In this document: piece by piece, positions 34,600-44,128 of the stretch | Layout of the letters: every line of letters begins with the position of its first letter | Position numbering within the stretch: the first letter of the stretch is position 1 | NCBI GenBank assembly: GCA_937146725.1 | Contig: CAKZRU010000045.1 | Location: 1 to 57,384, forward strand | Length of the DNA: 57,384 bases | Direction of reading: 5' to 3' | From: an uncultured Myxococcales bacterium | Lineage (GTDB): Bacteria > Myxococcota_A > Bradymonadia > UBA7976 > VGTA01 | Notes under the pieces: model-generated | Told to the model about the DNA's origin: nothing | The model's input: only the letters and a program-made list of their open reading frames with translations | The model's database searches: none | Made by a program: the position numbers and the translations under genes

Positions 34600-37500
34600 T
34601 TAAATCTCAGGCACATAAGCCTTTGCTTTAATAGCAGCTCGACCCTTTTTATTTCTATAAATCTTAAAGCGAACATCAGGACAGTTTTTCTTGTCGATAT
34701 ATTGCTGACGTGCTGTATTTAACTGTTTTACAAAGTCGGTGAAGTTTGGAAGTTTTGCCTGCGCTTCTAGTTCTTTTTTCAGTGTACAGAACTCTTGGTA
34801 AACATCTTTGTAATGATCGAGTCTAGCTTGTCGGCGCACTTTGGCCCTTTCACTCCAATCAACTTCGGCCATCGGTTGGGGTGCATGGGTAGCAATCACT
34901 TCTTGTAATTCTCGGTCTTTTTCCTCTTGAATCTGTGCTTCTTCTTGAACAGGCTCATCTTGCTGATGGCTATGGAAGGTTTCTGTGGGCTCAGGCGGAG
35001 AGCTCAGTTCGGTCGCTTCTGCAGGAAGTGCTTCTTGGGCCAAATCAAAGTTTGACTCTAGCTCAACATCTGAGGCCTGTGACTGTACCTGATCATCTAG
35101 TTCCATCTCTTCAAGCTTTGCTGAATCCGAAGGAGCGACTTGATTCTCCTCTGGTAAAAATTCCATTTCAGGCGGCAACGTCAGTTCCAAGTCTTCGGAA
35201 TCAGAAGGAGTATTCAACACAAACTCTTCGCCTGCATTGGGGAAATCTAGCTCTGTTTTTTCGCTAGCAATCAATTCAGCCTGCTGTTTTAACAAAGAAG
35301 GCTCGGCCAGATCTTGAGGTAACTCATCACTTGCCGGTACAGGAGTCGCCTGTCTTTCTTGGAAAATATCATCTGGTTGATCTACCCCAAAAATATTCAT
35401 CAAATCATCTACTGGCGGCAACATTGATTCAGAGTCTGACTCTGCTTTGGTCTGAGTTGCTTCGTTTTGAACCGGCTCAATTTGATTTGGGTTAGTTGAG
35501 GGCAAGTCAACCCATTCATCACCATATTCAGCTTGGAAGAAGCTTTGTAATGCATCAAATTCTTCTTGGCTTGGTGCAAGCTCATCAAGCTCTTGGGCCT
35601 GTGGCTCAAGTGACTCCTCATAAACAGGTGCCGAAATTGCTGGAACCATGGTCGTTGCTTTTGCTGAACTTGGTGGTAAAGATGGAATTCCTCGTTCATC
35701 CAAGTAATCTGTTAAACCAAATAAATCCTCATCAAAATCATCAAGATCTTCTACTGAACTCAATGAGTCAGCCGACTCTATAAAGTTGTCAAAATCATCT
35801 GACTCTTGAGAAAGTATGGAGTCGTTTGGCTCAGCAGCAGGTTCAGAAACTTCCACAGCTTCCGGAGTTGCCAAAACTTCTTCAATCAGATCTTCAATTT
35901 GGTCTTCGACAACCGGTTCAGAAACTTCTACAGTTTCTGGAGTTGCCGAAACTTCTTCAACCTGATCTTCAATCTGGTCTTCGACAGCAGGTTCAGATAC
36001 CTCCACAGCTTCTGGAGTTGCCGAAACTTCTTCAATCTGATCTTCTGCAACAGACTCTGAAGCTTTTGAATCATCTAAGTTAACAGCTGTCTCAGCGATT
36101 ACGTCTTGATTAAACTCTTGAGAGTTTTCTACATCTTGAGCGATCTCGACTTTTGATAATTCTTCACGATTTTCCGTAGTATCTTCAACTAACTCATGAT
36201 GATCAGAAACCACTTCTTCGGATTGCTGATGATCGGTTACTAACTCATCCCCAAAAATCAGCTGTTCTAATTCATCTGGCTCATTAATGTCTTCTGTTTC
36301 TATTGGCTCATTAAGTTCAGTAAACTCCTCAAACTCTGATGATTTCTCAACATTTTCGAACTCTTCTGGTACAATGAGGGCATCAAAGTTGAATTCTTCC
36401 GCTTGCTCAGAGTCGAGGTCATCAAGTGATGCATCCAAATCTAAGTCCTCTTGCTGACTTTCAATTGGACTAGGTGCAATACTGTGTAGAACCTCTTCTG
36501 GCTTTGGATGAGTTGTAGGAGTCTCTAATCCTAAATGGCTAAAGAACATATTGGTATCAAGAACAAACTCTGGCTCTGCATGTTGATCAACAATCGAGTG
36601 TAGATCTATATCTTCAATCACGCTCAGTTCATCGGCTAGATCGGTTTCAAAGTCTACATAGTCGCTTGCAAAGCCTTCTGTAGAGACTGGCTCTGAAGGA
36701 TCGATACTTTCTGTAAACTCAGCTGATTCTTCTTCTGGTGCTTCTACTTCTACTTCTCTTATTTCAATCTCTGAAAGGATGTCAATTTCCGGCTCTAAGT
36801 TTTCCGGAACACCTTCCCATCCTTCTTGAGCCGCAGCATCTTCTGGACTTTCAAGTTGATCAAACAACTCTCCCAATTCTTCTTCAAACATTTGACCTAA
36901 TTCGGCAACAAGATCGCCTTCTTCAGAGTCATCACTGGTTGACAAGAGTTCTGCGGCAAACTGCTCAAATTCATCCGGTCGTCGTGTTTCTTTCTCGGAG
37001 TATGTTGGTTCTTTTTCTTCAAGTACAACTTCAGATATCTCTTGTGGTTCAAGCGAATCTGGAGATTCCTGATCAAAGAATTGATCTTCAATATCAGCTG
37101 GATTAATCACTTGATTTGGTAATGGAGTAATCAAATCTTCTTCATCAGTGAGCAAATCTTTTGATAGGGACTCCATACTTTCTTCTGACTGTTCAAGATC
37201 ATCAGCGACCTGATCACTAAGCTCTAAGAACTCGTCAAGACTGAACTCTTCATCTATGTTTTCCGTATGGTTTTCACTCACATCAACTAGATGATCTAAA
37301 CTTTCAGCCCCCATAGGTTCAGGCAGTAGGGAGTTTGGATTATTCCACTCATCCTCACCAATGGCAACCTTGTGAATAGTTTGGCTTGAACTTTGGTCAG
37401 ACTCTGGTTCCAAAAGCCCTTCTAGCAAATCTTCATCGGTTATATTTTCGATAGAAGAACTCACTTGATCAGCTTCTTCATTTACAGAGCTATGATCAGT

Positions 37501-38439
37501 CACTGGGCGATCAGCATCAAGTTCTTCAGTAGACTCTACCGGAAGTTCATCATCTTCGTACTTTCTTGGTTCAAACTGTTGTGGCTGTGCAGGCAAGGCT
37601 TTTGGTCGGTTTATCCAAAAAGCGATTAAAAATAAAAGGCTTAAAGGAATTACACCAAGTAAGTTTGTTGTTGAACTCAACCCCTCTTTAAACAGGTTCA
37701 TTGCTTTATCAGCAAGCGATGGAGAAACATGATCTACTAATAGGCTAATCTCTTGCTTAGCAACTGTTTTATTAGGTGATTTTGTACTTGAACCCAAAAG
37801 TCGCTGTTGACCAAGAAAAACAGTAAAGCCCGTTTTTAAATCATGGTTTTTCCTTTGAGCTTCTTTGGTAACCTTTTGGACGATCTGCTCTAGTGACTCA
37901 CCAACTACAATCAAAACACCTAAGGTACTTTGCTTAGTGACCGGCAAGGCGACGACTAAATGTGCTTTTTCTCCAACCCACCCCCAACGAGGTACAAAGG
38001 TTTCTTTGGTCTTTAAAGATCTGAGATTTAAGGTTGATACAACATCTTCCACAGTCACATGTTGGTTCCAAGCTCTTAAGGGCTGATAGCGACAATCACC
38101 ACCTCCAAGTGGGCAATCTTTGGAAAGCCCAGGATTTAAAAGCATTGCATCACTAGCGATAGGATGATCCACAAGCCAATTTTCAAAAAGATGATCAAGT
38201 CTTAATTTTTGGCCATTAGCTTCAGCATATTGCGAGCTCAAAGCCAAAATCACCTCTGGCTGTGCTGCAAGGTCTGAACTTTCGACCGCTAACTGAAGAG
38301 TATGCCTTTCAATAAGCAATTCAGCTTCACGAGCTGAATGTTCGAGGCTTTCTTGATTCACAGAACGATTGAGCGCTCCGCTTACTAAGGCTGATGTAAC
38401 TAAAACTAATGATATTAACCAAACTCGCGAGAACCACAT
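34600..38439 (-). CDS. MXAN_5187-like membrane protein with very long acidic region
   Basis: 1279 residues. A membrane helix at 4-24, a periplasmic sensor-like domain (about 25-255, with 'VVALPVTKQSTLGVLIVVGE' resembling a dCache/sCache strand pair) and a second helix (about 262-278) are followed by some 900 residues dominated by Glu, Asp and Ser, surely disordered and cytoplasmic. The last 95 residues are basic and folded ('VYQEFCTLKKELE', 'NFTDFVKQLNTARQQYIDKK', 'CPDVRFKIYRNKKGRAAIKA'), matching what I remember of the MXAN_5187 C-terminal domain found in Myxococcota. Three 25-residue repeats sit within the acidic region. It lies 33 bases downstream of the glycosyltransferase gene. Function unknown; a signalling or scaffolding role is a guess. 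Confidence 0.75.
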   Translation of the reverse strand: MWFSRVWLISLVLVTSALVSGALNRSVNQESLEHSAREAELLIERHTLQLAVESSDLAAQPEVILALSSQYAEANGQKLRLDHLFENWLVDHPIASDAMLLNPGLSKDCPLGGGDCRYQPLRAWNQHVTVEDVVSTLNLRSLKTKETFVPRWGWVGEKAHLVVALPVTKQSTLGVLIVVGESLEQIVQKVTKEAQRKNHDLKTGFTVFLGQQRLLGSSTKSPNKTVAKQEISLLVDHVSPSLADKAMNLFKEGLSSTTNLLGVIPLSLLFLIAFWINRPKALPAQPQQFEPRKYEDDELPVESTEELDADRPVTDHSSVNEEADQVSSSIENITDEDLLEGLLEPESDQSSSQTIHKVAIGEDEWNNPNSLLPEPMGAESLDHLVDVSENHTENIDEEFSLDEFLELSDQVADDLEQSEESMESLSKDLLTDEEDLITPLPNQVINPADIEDQFFDQESPDSLEPQEISEVVLEEKEPTYSEKETRRPDEFEQFAAELLSTSDDSEEGDLVAELGQMFEEELGELFDQLESPEDAAAQEGWEGVPENLEPEIDILSEIEIREVEVEAPEEESAEFTESIDPSEPVSTEGFASDYVDFETDLADELSVIEDIDLHSIVDQHAEPEFVLDTNMFFSHLGLETPTTHPKPEEVLHSIAPSPIESQQEDLDLDASLDDLDSEQAEEFNFDALIVPEEFENVEKSSEFEEFTELNEPIETEDINEPDELEQLIFGDELVTDHQQSEEVVSDHHELVEDTTENREELSKVEIAQDVENSQEFNQDVIAETAVNLDDSKASESVAEDQIEEVSATPEAVEVSEPAVEDQIEDQVEEVSATPETVEVSEPVVEDQIEDLIEEVLATPEAVEVSEPAAEPNDSILSQESDDFDNFIESADSLSSVEDLDDFDEDLFGLTDYLDERGIPSLPPSSAKATTMVPAISAPVYEESLEPQAQELDELAPSQEEFDALQSFFQAEYGDEWVDLPSTNPNQIEPVQNEATQTKAESDSESMLPPVDDLMNIFGVDQPDDIFQERQATPVPASDELPQDLAEPSLLKQQAELIASEKTELDFPNAGEEFVLNTPSDSEDLELTLPPEMEFLPEENQVAPSDSAKLEEMELDDQVQSQASDVELESNFDLAQEALPAEATELSSPPEPTETFHSHQQDEPVQEEAQIQEEKDRELQEVIATHAPQPMAEVDWSERAKVRRQARLDHYKDVYQEFCTLKKELEAQAKLPNFTDFVKQLNTARQQYIDKKNCPDVRFKIYRNKKGRAAIKAKAYVPEI
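35840..36052. repeat. 75-bp direct repeat, nearly three copies
   Basis: Units begin at 35840, 35915 and 35990, each starting GGTTCAGA; the third lacks about 12 bases at its end. In the minus-strand protein each encodes about 25 residues of the pattern EVSEP..EDQIED..EEV.ATPE. A few substitutions separate the copies, so they are older than the perfect repeats elsewhere in the window. Confidence 0.9.
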
Positions 38440-38472
38440 ATATACTATTTCAACTTGATCAGAATCTTGGAG

Positions 38473-40176
38473 CTATTTATTGCTACCCACCTCATGTGAG
38501 TAGTAAAGACTATACCCTTTTATTAAGAGAAGCGTAAGAGCAAGAATCCCATACTCTAACATTGTCCACAAAACATTAAACCGCCAGTCTTTACCACATA
38601 AAAGTTCATACCTAGGGATATAAGTAAGATTTGCCAAAAAACTCCATAATACCAATATGATACATAGTTTTGATTCAGCATACTTGTGTAAGGCCCCAGC
38701 TTGATAAGGATAGACTGCTAAAACAATAAAAGGAATAAGCCATTGTAGATACCAAGTAAACACCACTGGTGAACAGAAAAATAATCCACTTAGAGCAAAA
38801 AGAATGACTTGGTTAAGCACTCGAAAAAGATCTTTACTTTGAGGTTTTAACTTAAATGCATAGATGACTGTGCTCATCATCAAGCAAACTCCTAGTGTGC
38901 CCTTAGTTAGTAAACGACTGAGCTCCCAATTGTGGGGTAACAAATACACATCGATTAAAGTTTGCAGGAGTGGATATATACTTCCATTAAAAGACCAATG
39001 AGTGGAATAAGCTTTTAAACCTGGCCATACCCCATGGAAACTGATTAATTCGGATAAAAATGGTAAGCAAAGAATAAGTACGGAACTCAGCAAACCTAGT
39101 AAGTATAGTCCAATGTTTTCAAACATATGACGATGCTTAAACTCTAAATCTTGGTCCGTTTGCAAGTGAACAAAGTACTGATTCTTTAATTTCAGCATGA
39201 TCAAGGATATGAGTAAAAAACTGGGAATAAACTTGATTAAAATCGCTACTCCAAGAAGAGTACCGGCCATAAATTGTCTGCCGTTCAGAGTAAGCCTTAA
39301 GCTTAAAAGCATAAAGGCAATCCCGAATAAATCCAAGTGACCTGCTAGACTTGATTCAAAGGCAATCAATGGAGATAGCGCATAGATGATAATAGGGGCG
39401 AGAGAATATGCTTGGACTCTACATATACTGATTAAAACTGCTAAAATTGCGAGATCAGCTAATAGTAGTAAGATTCGCCATATTATAAGCTTAATCTTTA
39501 AACGCAGAATTGACTGCTTGGATAAGCTCATTGGCGTGCACCATGGCTTGATCACATATGACTCAATCGCATTAGAAAGTATTGTAGAGAAAGCAAAGAT
39601 CAGCTGAGCACTAGGTGGATAAACAGTAGGGATTTCAGCATGCCCAATCCGATTTTTTATCTCTTGTCTTGTGTGATCATTAACTGTCTCCATTGAAAGC
39701 TGTATTTGACTCGGAGCTAGGGTATATACACTTTCAGCTTGGTATACTCGCTCCCCATCCCACAAGTACCGCCATACATCTTCGCTTGCGCTCGGTGGTG
39801 CTGTCCACCAGGCAACTCGAGATAGCAGCAGGAACAGATAAAGCATCCAAGGTTTAACTCCAAACTGAGTACTCTTTTGCTTTCTGTTTGGTTCTGGAAT
39901 GTCTAGTGCTTGAGTAGAAAAGAAGGATTGAGTCGCTGACCCTTGCTGGTTTATTTTTAGTTTAAGACTTCTAAAAAGATAAATTAGACTCGCAAAGTAA
40001 ACAATAAACTCAATAACATAAACGAGCAGCGTCTGTTTTAAGTGCTCTGCTAGACCAACACTTTGCTCAAAAGGTAAACCTAATGAGCATGAAAACTTGA
40101 GTAATGCTATGACAGTAAAACTTAATCCAAGTATGCTTGGAAAGGAGAAGCTTTTTTGTCTAGTAAACTCTTTCAA
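38473..40176 (-). CDS. GT-C type membrane glycosyltransferase (GT87/DUF2029-like)
   Basis: 567 residues with about eleven or twelve membrane helices. Between helices one and two a periplasmic loop carries 'SEDVWRYLWDGERVYQAES' and later 'IPTVYPPSAQLIFAF', the Asp-containing loop and YPP signature of polyprenol-phosphate-sugar-dependent mannosyltransferase-like enzymes. 'ESSLAGHLDLFGIAFMLL' and 'IKFIPSFLLI' also fit. It would transfer a sugar from a polyprenyl-phosphate donor to an envelope glycan or lipid. The start is a TTG eight bases after the metK stop with no visible Shine-Dalgarno site, so translation probably depends on reinitiation after metK. Confidence 0.85.
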   Translation of the reverse strand: MKEFTRQKSFSFPSILGLSFTVIALLKFSCSLGLPFEQSVGLAEHLKQTLLVYVIEFIVYFASLIYLFRSLKLKINQQGSATQSFFSTQALDIPEPNRKQKSTQFGVKPWMLYLFLLLSRVAWWTAPPSASEDVWRYLWDGERVYQAESVYTLAPSQIQLSMETVNDHTRQEIKNRIGHAEIPTVYPPSAQLIFAFSTILSNAIESYVIKPWCTPMSLSKQSILRLKIKLIIWRILLLLADLAILAVLISICRVQAYSLAPIIIYALSPLIAFESSLAGHLDLFGIAFMLLSLRLTLNGRQFMAGTLLGVAILIKFIPSFLLISLIMLKLKNQYFVHLQTDQDLEFKHRHMFENIGLYLLGLLSSVLILCLPFLSELISFHGVWPGLKAYSTHWSFNGSIYPLLQTLIDVYLLPHNWELSRLLTKGTLGVCLMMSTVIYAFKLKPQSKDLFRVLNQVILFALSGLFFCSPVVFTWYLQWLIPFIVLAVYPYQAGALHKYAESKLCIILVLWSFLANLTYIPRYELLCGKDWRFNVLWTMLEYGILALTLLLIKGYSLYYSHEVGSNK

Positions 40177-40184
40177 GCGTCTAC

Positions 40185-41351
40185 TTAAGCTAAACCTGCT
40201 TCGCGTCTTAGTGTTGAGGCAAGATCAATCTGTTCCCAGCGGAAGCCATCTCGGCCAAAGTGCCCATATGCAGCAGTCTCTTGGTAAATTGGCTTGAGTA
40301 GATCTAAGTGCTCAATGATACCGCGTGGCTTAAGTGGGAATACATCGCGAATCAAGTTTTCGATGCGCTTCTCATCTACATGATTGGTGCCAAAAGTATC
40401 TACATTTACACTCACAGGATCGGCAACACCGATGGCATAGGCAAGTTGAACTTCAGCACGATCGGCTAGACCGGCAGCCACAATATTTTTGGCTACATAA
40501 CGAGCCATATATGCTGCACTGCGATCTACTTTTGAGGGATCTTTACCTGAAAAAGCACCACCGCCATGACGACCCATACCACCATAAGTGTCTACAATAA
40601 TTTTACGACCGGTCAAACCGCAGTCACCCATAGGTCCACCAATCACAAAGCGACCCGTAGGATTGATGTAGAATGAAGTCGCCTCATCAATAAACTGATG
40701 AGGTAAGATAGGGTCAATGACCTCTCTTTGAATACGAGCTCGAAGTTCCTCTGTACTGATTGAGTCCGCATGCTGGCTAGAGACGACAACAGCGGAAATG
40801 CGCTTAGGCTGGCCTCCTTCATACTCGATGGAAACTTGGGCCTTACCGTCAGGTCTTAGCTCTGAGAAACTACCATTATGGCGTACTCTTGCTAATTGCT
40901 GAGTGAGGCGATGAGACAAAGAAATAGGCAAAGGCATGAGCTCACGAGTCTCATTGCAAGCAAAGCCAAACATAAGGCCTTGATCACCAGCGCCTTGCTC
41001 ACTGAAAGTACCTTCACCCTCATTAACACCCATGGCAATATCAGGTGACTGGGCATCGATTGCTGTCAGTACAGCACAGGTATTAGCATCAAAGCCCATC
41101 GCTGAATCTGTGTACCCAATTTTACGAATCGTCTCTCGAACAATCTCTGGATAGTTAACATTTTGTGCTTTGGTGGTAATTTCACCCGCAAGCATCACAT
41201 ATCCTGTTTTAATCATTGTTTCACAGGCCACTCGGCTACTTGGATCTTCAGCGAGTAAGCGATCAAGAACTGCGTCTGAAATCTGATCGGCAATTTTATC
41301 TGGGTGACCTTCGGTGACCGACTCTGAAGTGAAAATGTGATTACGATTCAT
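40185..41351 (-). CDS. metK: S-adenosylmethionine synthetase
   Basis: 388 residues, normal length. Signatures: '[24 protein letters not shown]', '[20 protein letters not shown]' (ATP/K+ site), '[20 protein letters not shown]' and '[19 protein letters not shown]'. It makes SAM from methionine and ATP in the cytoplasm and supplies the methyl donor used, among others, by the PilZ-methyltransferase of this window. AGGAC precedes the ATG. A sigma70-type promoter at 41398-41425 leaves a leader of only about 40 bases, too short for the known SAM riboswitches. It heads a transcript that continues into the glycosyltransferase and the acidic membrane protein. Confidence 0.99.
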   Translation of the reverse strand: MNRNHIFTSESVTEGHPDKIADQISDAVLDRLLAEDPSSRVACETMIKTGYVMLAGEITTKAQNVNYPEIVRETIRKIGYTDSAMGFDANTCAVLTAIDAQSPDIAMGVNEGEGTFSEQGAGDQGLMFGFACNETRELMPLPISLSHRLTQQLARVRHNGSFSELRPDGKAQVSIEYEGGQPKRISAVVVSSQHADSISTEELRARIQREVIDPILPHQFIDEATSFYINPTGRFVIGGPMGDCGLTGRKIIVDTYGGMGRHGGGAFSGKDPSKVDRSAAYMARYVAKNIVAAGLADRAEVQLAYAIGVADPVSVNVDTFGTNHVDEKRIENLIRDVFPLKPRGIIEHLDLLKPIYQETAAYGHFGRDGFRWEQIDLASTLRREAGLA

Positions 41352-41397
41352 TGGAATATGTCCTAATTTAATTCGACTACGATATTTGAGTTGCCTT

Positions 41398-41425
41398 ATA
41401 TTATGCTTCCAACATATTTTGTCAA
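41398..41425 (-). promoter_or_regulatory. Sigma70-type promoter of metK
   Basis: Minus strand TTGACA (41420-41425), a 16-base spacer and TAATAT (41398-41403). Both boxes are good. The predicted start is about 40 bases before the metK ATG. Confidence 0.65.
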
Positions 41426-41564
41426 CATTCTAAACGTATTCTCAAGCAATTTAATTGGCGCAAATTAAACCTTTGAGATAAGGAACATTGATCATAGTTT
41501 CTAGCTTGATAAGCTAAGTATTTAGAGAACGAGTACACAAAGCACCATAAAGTTAAGACTGCCT

Positions 41565-44066
41565 TTGAATGATTATTGTATACAGAAGATTAAACGGTTC
41601 ATATTTCGCTTTGTAACGCTTTATGCATTGTGTACGTACATCAGTCTTTACCCGATTTATGCTCAAAACAATTTAGGTTCTCTTGGCCAACAACCTACCC
41701 AAGAGAAAGATCAACAAAAACATAACCTTATAAACGTAAGAGATGTTATTCTTTATACTCCACGGTGGTTACTTAAAGCAGATCAATTAAAGATCAGTGA
41801 ACGTTTTTCAGCCGGATCAAATGAAAAAGTCCCTGAAAAAATCTCAGCCTATGATGCCGAGCTAAATCAAGCTCTATTTTTTCCCTGTTCTTTTCAGAAG
41901 ACTGAACAGTTTAAGCAGGCTTCTATTTTCTTTGAAGCCCAATCTATTCAGTTCAATCAGAGCCATATATTTCTTCGAGAGCCAAGTTTAAATGTGAGTA
42001 CCTTCAAACTCTCTTTGCCCAACTTTCGTATGCACACCCCCCATGATGACTTAGGCTATTTCAAGCTCGCTTGGCAAAATAAATCACCATGGCTTGAAAC
42101 AGGCATTAAGATCTTGCCTTGGACCGATTGGATAAGCTTTACTCCGACTGTGATTTATGGACCGGATACTCTTGGCTTTGGTACTCATTTTAAGCATTAT
42201 CATCAGTATTTAAGAACTCATTTTCTTGCTCAACCGACAATAAGCGATCGTAAATCTTGGTTTATACAAGCTAAGGGTGGAAATGCACTCTACACCCTAA
42301 GAGGAACTTGGGTGAGTCACTTGTATAAGACGCAAAGCAATCCCCCCCAAGTAGAAGCAAGTAGCAATCACCAACAAGACTTTAGTCTACCTATTTCTCC
42401 CTTGATTAATAGTGAGTTTTGGCAAAAGCCATATGCCTATTTTGATAGCAAACTCATGTTATATGATCACCCTAGATTTCAATCCTATCTCAAATATCAA
42501 CAATCAAGAGTAATGAGTAGAGTAATGAGTCAGCTTGATGTAGCTTCTTTTACTGAAGGTCCACATCAAAGCCAAACTCTTAACCAACAACAAGCTCTTT
42601 TATATAGTCATCACTTCATAAATAATCACCATTCCAACAAGTTTGATCGCTTTTACGTTAATTATTTGAGTTTAAATGTGCAGGCCCGACAAGATTTAGG
42701 CATCTATCATCAAGCCAACAATCATCTATTGAATCCTCTATCATATAATGAGCCATACAATGAGCCATATAATGAGCCACTCCTGTTTCAAAAGCCCAGC
42801 TTAATTCATAATCATGCTATAAGTTTAAGACCAAGTCTTTACAGTGCCATTGGGCAAACTTCTCTTTGGACTTTTATAGGCTATAAAGCGAATCATGATC
42901 TCTCTCATGAAGATTTTGTGCCTAAGTCGAGTCAGACTTACTCAACACTCTCACAACAAATAGGTTTTGAGCATGCTTTAAAACTCAAAGCCAAATATTA
43001 CAAATCACCTCAGGTTAGTAAGCCTAAACCTCTTGTTAAGCCTAATCTTCTTGCTAAGCCTAATCTTCTTGCTAAGCCTAGTCCTGAAAGTTTATCACAG
43101 GTATACTTACACCAAGTATATTTAGCGCCCCGTCTAACTTTAAGTTTTAATAACAGCTTTAACCACAACTTTAATCAATATGTAAATCGCTCAGATCAAT
43201 TAGTGTCAACAGATCAAGCCGAGCAAGTCACTCGTTATGGATTGCTTGTAAAGCAAAGTCTTAGTCATTCAAGCTATCAGCTGCTCTTAAACCATTGGTT
43301 ATATTCTGAGCAAGCGACATATTCTGAGCAAGCATTATATTCTGAGCAACATACACATCAAGAATTGAATCTTGCAACACAGTTAAGGTTTTCAAATCGC
43401 CGGTTACTTATCGACTATATTCACGATTCTCAACGTTATCAACGAGTTTTACTCTCTATTTCATCACAGGAAAAAGCGTATAAGTCACATCGTTTTTCTT
43501 TATATCTTAGCTTAATAGTACATCAGTTTTTAGACAGCTTCTTTGCAAGTCGATCAGCCATGGTCAATCAAGACTTTATTCCTCTGTCAGAAAGAATTCT
43601 CTATTCGGAGCCACGAAGAGTCGGTTCTTTCTTTTTAGCTCAACAAAGTTTAAATGCGCGAGGGCAAGGGACACTGTTAATCCCACAAACAGAAATTGGC
43701 CAAACATTAGCCGAGAAAAAAGACCCTCTCGATCAGCCCTTCTCTCAAAACCTTAGTCAACTCAGCTTAGGGCTTTCTTTTGATGTATTTTCACTGGATG
43801 TTGGCATGATCTTAGCGCATTCAAACTTGCCCAAGGAATTATTTAATGATCAACAATTATTTACTCAACAAACGGTATTAACTTGGCAAAGCCCATGTCG
43901 TTGTTGGCATGTCAAGCTCAGTAGCTTATACACCCCATTGCTTAAGTATAGCGAAACGATCAGCAATCTAAATATGTGGACTTTTGCCTTATCAGCAGGT
44001 TTAGGAGAACCTAAGGCTAATGTTGGCTTTACACCCAATTTTGCTTTAGACTCTGTATCTCATTAA
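41565..44066 (+). CDS. Divergent LptD-like outer-membrane beta-barrel protein
   Basis: 833 residues. The start is uncertain: the reading begins at a TTG with a weak Shine-Dalgarno site. A signal peptide ends near 'YPIYA|Q' (about residue 34). An N-terminal part (about 55-160) resembles the periplasmic OstA/LptA-like domain, with a Cys near 108 and 'LREPSLNVSTFKLSLPNF' resembling the LptD strand before the barrel. The rest is rich in alternating polar/aromatic strands ('FTPTVIYGPDTLGFGTHFKHY'), as in a large barrel. Near the C-terminus 'SPCRCWHVKLS' (Cys778, Cys780, Trp781) recalls the LptD C-terminal Cys-Cys-Trp element. Four in-frame tandem repeats occur in loop-like regions. LPS transport is an inference; the protein could be another large barrel. 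Confidence 0.6.
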   Translation: MNDYCIQKIKRFIFRFVTLYALCTYISLYPIYAQNNLGSLGQQPTQEKDQQKHNLINVRDVILYTPRWLLKADQLKISERFSAGSNEKVPEKISAYDAELNQALFFPCSFQKTEQFKQASIFFEAQSIQFNQSHIFLREPSLNVSTFKLSLPNFRMHTPHDDLGYFKLAWQNKSPWLETGIKILPWTDWISFTPTVIYGPDTLGFGTHFKHYHQYLRTHFLAQPTISDRKSWFIQAKGGNALYTLRGTWVSHLYKTQSNPPQVEASSNHQQDFSLPISPLINSEFWQKPYAYFDSKLMLYDHPRFQSYLKYQQSRVMSRVMSQLDVASFTEGPHQSQTLNQQQALLYSHHFINNHHSNKFDRFYVNYLSLNVQARQDLGIYHQANNHLLNPLSYNEPYNEPYNEPLLFQKPSLIHNHAISLRPSLYSAIGQTSLWTFIGYKANHDLSHEDFVPKSSQTYSTLSQQIGFEHALKLKAKYYKSPQVSKPKPLVKPNLLAKPNLLAKPSPESLSQVYLHQVYLAPRLTLSFNNSFNHNFNQYVNRSDQLVSTDQAEQVTRYGLLVKQSLSHSSYQLLLNHWLYSEQATYSEQALYSEQHTHQELNLATQLRFSNRRLLIDYIHDSQRYQRVLLSISSQEKAYKSHRFSLYLSLIVHQFLDSFFASRSAMVNQDFIPLSERILYSEPRRVGSFFLAQQSLNARGQGTLLIPQTEIGQTLAEKKDPLDQPFSQNLSQLSLGLSFDVFSLDVGMILAHSNLPKELFNDQQLFTQQTVLTWQSPCRCWHVKLSSLYTPLLKYSETISNLNMWTFALSAGLGEPKANVGFTPNFALDSVSH
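42744..42779 (+). repeat. 12-bp tandem repeat, three copies (YNEP)
   Basis: Unit TATAATGAGCCA, with TACAATGAGCCA as the middle copy, in frame in the LptD-like protein; it encodes Tyr-Asn-Glu-Pro three times, probably in a barrel loop. A separate 12-bp duplication, AGAGTAATGAGT twice at 42507-42530 (RVMS), lies 210 bases upstream. Confidence 0.9.
43020..43081 (+). repeat. 18-bp tandem repeat, three copies plus part (KPNLLA)
   Basis: Unit AAGCCTAATCTTCTTGCT; two identical copies (43038-43073), a diverged first copy (43020-43037) and a partial fourth. In frame in the LptD-like protein, giving a Lys-Pro-rich loop. Confidence 0.9.
43302..43355 (+). repeat. 18-bp tandem repeat, three copies (YSEQxx)
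   Basis: Copies start at 43302, 43320 and 43338 with TATTCTGAGCAA. In frame in the LptD-like protein; the last six bases of each copy vary, so selection may hold only the YSEQ core. Confidence 0.88.
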
Positions 44067-44128
44067 TGACTTAACCAAGACCGTGCTTGCAATGATGTCT
44101 TTAAATATGCAGATGGCTAAGGTGTGAA

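Noticed and set aside
41352..41564. SAM riboswitch before metK
   Set aside because: The promoter at 41398-41425 leaves only about 40 bases of leader, and no kink-turn or pseudoknot pattern of SAM-I/II/III type was recognised.
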